Of a stretch of DNA of 17,212 nt, positions 13,316-17,212 are shown one piece after another. How positions within the stretch are numbered: position 1 is the stretch's first letter; every line of letters starts with the position of its first letter. The DNA lies in assembly GCF_947254915.1 (NCBI RefSeq), contig NZ_CAMYEZ010000031.1, positions 1 through 17,212 on the forward strand, in the 5' to 3' direction. Below the pieces are notes generated by a model. It ran no database searches. It was not told the origin of the DNA and saw nothing but the letters and a program-made list of their open reading frames with translations. The stretch comes from an uncultured Porphyromonas sp. (GTDB taxonomy: Bacteria; Bacteroidota; Bacteroidia; Bacteroidales; Porphyromonadaceae). A program made the position numbers and the translations under genes.

Positions 13316-14530
13316 TTAGAGCTTTATGATTTTATAGATGCCAGCAGGTGTAGTCACTATGGGCTTGTTGCTACCCTGTCCTGTAGCTGGGTCGTAGCTG
13401 TAGAAGCCCATACCGTCTTTAGCGTGTATGCCGAAGTAGATCTTGCCGTTGTAGGCGATGGTGGCATTAGCACTCCAGCCACTAGATCCGGGCAGTGGGA
13501 GTATCTTGCCCTTGCCACTCTTGAGGTCTAGCTCGTAGGGGACGAAGTCTTTGTTTTTGGTAAAAGTCTTGTCGTTGGGATCGACAACGAGCGAAGGCTT
13601 CTCCAGGAAGAAGTAGACCTTGCCTTTGTAGTAGGTCATCGTCATACCATAAGAGGTGGGCTCTGCGCCATCAGCTTTGGTCACGGAGACGTAGTACTCC
13701 TTGTCAAAGTCGGTCTCGCCCTTTTTGATCCGTAAGATACCCTCAGGCTTGCCAAACATGGCACTGCGAGGTCCTGAATAGAAGTATATGTTACCTGCTT
13801 CGTCAAGGATGGCGTTGGTGTGTCCGACCATACCAAGGCTCTGTACGCGAGAGTCCTTGATGACCTTCTTGACCTTGTCCGTGGCGACATCAATGACCGC
13901 CACAGAGGCTGGCTCATCGTATAGCTCCATCATGGACTTTGTCTGATTGAGACAGAGGAAGAGCTTGCCATCTCGCACGATACCAGTCCCAGCATCGGGA
14001 TCTTTGTCAGGAGCCTCAGCCTTGGGATCTGTAGTAGCATAGGGAGATAGGTCTATCTCTCCCATCTCCTGCATGGTGGAGGGGTTAAAGATGACGAGCT
14101 GACCACGGCTAGCGCAGGTCACGCCGTAAGCCTTCGTATCGCTGGCGAAGATGACCTCAAGGACGTTGGGAGAGCCCTTGAAGGAGAGTGTCGCAACCTC
14201 CTGTAGCTTACCATCCTTCATCTGATACTTGCGTAGCGTCTGCTCGCCACCATAGCCATACATACTGCCCGACATGGCGTAGATGTAGTCGCCGTACTTC
14301 TCTAGAAAGAGGTGCCCCACGGGGAGGGTCTGTGAATTGTCAAATGACGTCTGCACGCCCTCTGCGAGGTCGGCTAGGGGCGTGAGCTGGAAGGCATTCT
14401 CCACCTGTGAGGCGTAGATAAACTTGGCTTCCTGCGTCTGCTGCGGAGTGTTTTCCTCCTTTTGACATGAGCTGAGTGTGACTAGCCCTCCTAAGAGGGC
14501 GGTCAGGATTAGTGAGCTAAGATGCTTCAT
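13316..14530 (-). CDS. DUF4374-like surface lipoprotein (XusB-like)
   Basis: From the ATG at 14530 the product is 404 residues. It begins MKHLSSLILTALLGGLVTLS and has lipobox LSSC (Cys22). The bases after the Cys encode QKEEN, which fits the Bacteroidetes lipoprotein export signal (Cys-x-Lys-Asp/Glu-Asp/Glu), so it is probably displayed on the cell surface. The rest shows repeated strand-turn units of a beta-propeller (FLEKYGDYIYAMSG, GIVRDGKLFLCLN, AYNGKIYFGIH). Length, lipobox and position beside a TonB receptor match DUF4374 proteins, the family to which, as I recall, XusB of B. thetaiotaomicron belongs; XusB captures enterobactin-type siderophores. An in-frame ATG 10 codons upstream precedes the signal peptide and is less likely. 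Ligand not determined. Confidence 0.78.
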   Translation of the reverse strand: MKHLSSLILTALLGGLVTLSSCQKEENTPQQTQEAKFIYASQVENAFQLTPLADLAEGVQTSFDNSQTLPVGHLFLEKYGDYIYAMSGSMYGYGGEQTLRKYQMKDGKLQEVATLSFKGSPNVLEVIFASDTKAYGVTCASRGQLVIFNPSTMQEMGEIDLSPYATTDPKAEAPDKDPDAGTGIVRDGKLFLCLNQTKSMMELYDEPASVAVIDVATDKVKKVIKDSRVQSLGMVGHTNAILDEAGNIYFYSGPRSAMFGKPEGILRIKKGETDFDKEYYVSVTKADGAEPTSYGMTMTYYKGKVYFFLEKPSLVVDPNDKTFTKNKDFVPYELDLKSGKGKILPLPGSSGWSANATIAYNGKIYFGIHAKDGMGFYSYDPATGQGSNKPIVTTPAGIYKIIKL

Positions 14531-14569
14531 CGTTCTATTATTTATTAGGTTTATAGTCATCTTGATTAG

Positions 14570-16954
14570 TTAGAATGTGACCTGGAGCTTGGCACGTAGC
14601 GAGCGTGTCGGGAGTGGGCACTGATACTCGGCCCATTGCTTGGTGTCAAAGAGGTTGTTGACCTCTAGAGCTAGGTGGTAATGCTGGAAGAGCGTGTACT
14701 GCACTCCCACGTTGAAGTTCCATCGGCGAGGTACCTGTAGTCGGCTCACCTTGCTCGCCTCCCACCCATAGCTAAAGGGTGCCGTGTACTCGCACGCTAT
14801 AAAGCCCTCGCCATGATCTTCGGAGAGGAGTAGCTGGTCGCCCTGTAGACGGATCTCCGCATTGCCAAAGAGGTAAGGCATGTTGGGTACACGATAGTTG
14901 TAGTGGAAGTTCTGACCGCCACCGATCGCTGTCCTCATCTTGTCACGTGCATCTTGATAGGTGATGTTGGAGCGAATGGTTAGCCAGGGGAAGAGGTTGG
15001 CATAGAGCTCCGCCTCTACGCCTGCTATGCGCACCTGACCGAAGTTTGTGTACTTCATGATAAGGCTCTCCATGACTAGCTTGATCATATCCCTCACATT
15101 CATATAGTATCCGTTGAGGTCAATGCGGCAGTTGGGGTAGTCGTCAGGGTTGCAGAGCCAGTTGATGCCTAGGTTGAAGTTAAGGCTTCGCTCAGGGGCT
15201 AGCTTGGCAGAAGGGTAGATGAGTACGCCGTCACCGATGATCTCCTCGGCACGAGGGGTACGCATGGTGTATTGCGTAGAGCCTTTGAGCGTAAGATTGG
15301 GGAGAGCCTTGATAGAGATAGCCTCGCTACCGCCCCATACGGAGCGTGAGCTGGTGAGTGGAGCGTCATCCTGCTCGTAGATGGTGAAGCCTAGGGGAGA
15401 TACTGAGGAGTAGAAGTAGACATGCTTCACACCCAGTTCATTGGTAATGCGCTCGTCCCATAGCTTCCACTCGTGTGTCAAACCTGATATGAGAGAGTGT
15501 ATATACCCAGGGTAGCCACTCACAGCGAGCTTGGTATACTTGCTAGCAAGCTCATCGTGTGGATCACGACGTGCGAAGCGGTAAGAGATGTTGCCTAGGA
15601 GGCGATGAGTAGGGGACAGCTGGTAGCGCAGGTTTAGCTGCTCCTGTATGTTGATGAGCTGGTCGTGTGAGTCATTGGGCATGCCACCTATCTCGCCTTG
15701 ACCAGAGCCACTGGGGAAGGTGCGCCCAGCGAAGTCGTAGCAGTAGTGCGAGGTGTCCACGTGGTTCAGCAATTGGTATGCGACGATACTTGTCGAGCTT
15801 AGATAGAGCTTGCCGTCTAGTATGCTCTTTGCAACTGATAGCGCACCCTGTAGGCTCGTCGTGTGGGTGTGGGCATGCTGGATATTGTTTTGCAGATTGA
15901 GGACACCTCCCTGTATCTCCTGATAGGTGCGATCAGCACCTAGGGAGAGCGACAGATGGTCTATCCACGGCTTGTGCAGGGACAGGGACAGAGAGCCTCC
16001 ATAGCTCGCATAGGTGTCATGATCTCGCCGTACCACCAGTCCTTGCTCAAAGGGGGAGTCAAAGGTATAGTCATTGTCCGTGTAAAGCCCTTGTAGAGCA
16101 AGGGAAAGGTTCAGTCCGAGAGCGGGCAAGTACTTATTGGCGCGCAAGCTCCCCTTGTGCGTATGGAAGGAGCCTACCTCATAGGATGCGGTCAGATGGT
16201 CTTGTTGCTCCTCGTGACGCAAGATTATATTGATTGCTCCACCTAGACCCTCGCCACCGAGCCACGAGGGGATAATCCCCTTGTACACCTCTACATGATC
16301 TATTTGGTCTACAGCAAAGGCGTCAAGACTAGTTTGATCAGAGCTCCCGATAGGTACCCCATTGACAAAGATAGCAATGCGCTTGCCGTCTAGCCCCTGT
16401 ATGATCATACGGGAAGTGCTCCCGATGCCACCCGTGCTGGTCACCTTGACACCCATAGAGCGATTGAGGACTTCGTTGAGCGAAGAGACCGTACCGTGCA
16501 GCTCTCGTGTGTCGATGACGGTGATGGACGAAGGGATCTCACGCAGTCGCTGTGCCTGCCCCTTACCATGAACGAAGACTGTGCCTAGCTCCGCCGTAGA
16601 GCTTGAGAGGAGGATACGCTGAGGAGCTTGGCTCGCCCGCTTGCTACTATAGCGGAGGGTGTAGTCTTTGTAGCCTACATAGCTTACCTTGATATGATAC
16701 TCCCCCTTAGTTGGTAGAGACAAGGTGAAGGCACCGTCAGCATCCGTAGCTACGCCTTGATGTAGCTCCTCAACCCACAGTGAGGCGCCGATGAGTGGCT
16801 CCTGTGAGGTAGCGTCTAGCACCACACCGCTGTAGGTGCGTCGCCCGGGATTGCTCTGAGCGACGAGCGTGCAGACGGTCGATGATAGTGCGACTAATAT
16901 GAGGCTATATACCGTGCGACCTAGCCAAGAGCGAAGATGCGGATAGGTACTCAT
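14570..16954 (-). CDS. TonB-dependent outer-membrane receptor (XusA-like)
   Basis: From the ATG at 16954 the product is 794 residues. It has a signal peptide (about 1-33, cleavage near LVAQ) and a carboxypeptidase-D-regulatory-like domain (about 40-117: YSGVVLDATSQEPLIGASLW, VSYVGYKDYTL). A TonB-box-like LGTVFVHG follows (about 123-130). The plug domain covers about 137-247: PSSITVIDTREL, IIQGLDGKRIAIFVNGVPIG, VEVYKGIIPSWLGGEGLGGA. The 22-strand-type barrel runs to the C-terminal Phe (LRAKLQVTF), with late LEVNNLFDTKQW. No SusD partner is present, so a siderophore, haem or metal chelate is more likely than a glycan. An upstream TTG at 16987 overlaps the -7 box and is rejected. The lipoprotein gene follows after 39 bases. 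Confidence 0.93.
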   Translation of the reverse strand: MSTYPHLRSWLGRTVYSLILVALSSTVCTLVAQSNPGRRTYSGVVLDATSQEPLIGASLWVEELHQGVATDADGAFTLSLPTKGEYHIKVSYVGYKDYTLRYSSKRASQAPQRILLSSSTAELGTVFVHGKGQAQRLREIPSSITVIDTRELHGTVSSLNEVLNRSMGVKVTSTGGIGSTSRMIIQGLDGKRIAIFVNGVPIGSSDQTSLDAFAVDQIDHVEVYKGIIPSWLGGEGLGGAINIILRHEEQQDHLTASYEVGSFHTHKGSLRANKYLPALGLNLSLALQGLYTDNDYTFDSPFEQGLVVRRDHDTYASYGGSLSLSLHKPWIDHLSLSLGADRTYQEIQGGVLNLQNNIQHAHTHTTSLQGALSVAKSILDGKLYLSSTSIVAYQLLNHVDTSHYCYDFAGRTFPSGSGQGEIGGMPNDSHDQLINIQEQLNLRYQLSPTHRLLGNISYRFARRDPHDELASKYTKLAVSGYPGYIHSLISGLTHEWKLWDERITNELGVKHVYFYSSVSPLGFTIYEQDDAPLTSSRSVWGGSEAISIKALPNLTLKGSTQYTMRTPRAEEIIGDGVLIYPSAKLAPERSLNFNLGINWLCNPDDYPNCRIDLNGYYMNVRDMIKLVMESLIMKYTNFGQVRIAGVEAELYANLFPWLTIRSNITYQDARDKMRTAIGGGQNFHYNYRVPNMPYLFGNAEIRLQGDQLLLSEDHGEGFIACEYTAPFSYGWEASKVSRLQVPRRWNFNVGVQYTLFQHYHLALEVNNLFDTKQWAEYQCPLPTRSLRAKLQVTF

Positions 16955-16984
16955 GCGTGTTGTAAACAAAACTTTATGTACACG

Positions 16985-17015
16985 CAAAAGTACTAGCTAT
17001 TCTCCTCGTTTCCAA
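16985..17015 (-). promoter_or_regulatory. Promoter of the TonB-receptor operon
   Basis: On the reverse strand, TTG (17015-17013) is followed after exactly 20 bases by TACTTTTG (16992-16985), a good match to the -33 TTTG / -7 TAnnTTTG pattern. The -7 box is 30 bases before the ATG at 16954, leaving a leader of about 20-25 bases. No Fur-like operator could be recognised with confidence. Bases 17016-17097 upstream hold nothing I recognise. Confidence 0.65.
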
Positions 17016-17097
17016 TACCTAATGATGGGTAATGGTCGCGGTCTATACGCAGAGTTGACGCATTGTATCCTTGCCTCTAGGGACCACCTATGATGAC

Positions 17098-17212
17098 TCT
17101 ACCGAGGAAATCGGGGATCTCCAGCGAGGAAACGTAAATTCTCCACGGAACCGGGAAATAAAAGTTCGGAAGAATGAAATGAAACTTCGGAAGAATGATT
17201 TCGAAGTTCCGA
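17098..17212 (-). repeat. Dispersed MITE-like repeat, copy D (cut by window end)
   Basis: In reverse orientation to copies A-C. It starts TCTACCGAGGAAATC, then CTCCAGCGAGGAAACG, ATTCTCCACGG, AAATAAAAGTTCGGAAGAAT, and further TTCGGAAGAATGA units. This is the reverse complement of the right half of copy C, with at least three 21-bp units before the window stops. The left half lies outside the window. Confidence 0.8.

Overview
The window looks like chromosomal DNA of a Bacteroidales bacterium, most likely a Porphyromonas of the asaccharolytica/uenonis kind. This is inferred from TAnnTTTG-type promoter boxes without clear Shine-Dalgarno sites, a probable type IX secretion (T9SS) cargo with a C-terminal sorting domain, a lipoprotein carrying a Bacteroidetes surface-export signal, a TonB receptor with an N-terminal carboxypeptidase-regulatory-like domain, the pdxJ-exbB-exbD-tonB order, and roughly balanced base composition. 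No rRNA, tRNA, CRISPR array, transposase or phage gene was seen.

Layout. (1) 1-334, minus: the 5' end of an outer-membrane porin-like gene running off the window. (2) 335-730: intergenic, with copy A of a dispersed repeat. (3) 731-4035, plus: pdxJ (vitamin B6), exbB, exbD, tonB (energy for outer-membrane transport) and a DJ-1/PfpI gene. (4) 4125-6394, plus: two ABC-2 type permeases with no ATPase gene beside them. (5) 6487-8166, plus: a secreted leucine-rich-repeat protein. (6) 8167-8861: a gene-free stretch with repeat copies B and C and, between them, a long inverted repeat with a perfect 17-bp core; it ends in a good promoter. (7) 8862-12807, plus: NlpC/P60 lipoprotein, pth, hslR, a GT4 glycosyltransferase and a polytopic membrane protein, ending at a bidirectional terminator. 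(8) 12904-16954, minus: a three-gene TonB-dependent uptake operon (receptor, surface lipoprotein, small membrane protein). (9) 17098-17212: copy D of the repeat, cut by the window end.

How the genes may work together. ExbB/ExbD/TonB would energise receptors such as the one at 14570-16954. That receptor and its DUF4374-like lipoprotein resemble the XusA/XusB xenosiderophore pair of Bacteroides, but the third gene encodes a small four-helix protein rather than a PepSY protein. Pth and Hsp15 both act on peptidyl-tRNA left by failed translation.

The most notable non-coding signal is the repeat family at 443-622, 8228-8364, 8554-8732 and 17098-17212. It is about 180 bp, has CCGAGGAAATC-type inverted ends, and carries internal 21-bp units centred on CTTCCGAAG whose number differs between copies. 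It looks like a non-autonomous, MITE-like element and probably explains several spurious short reading frames.
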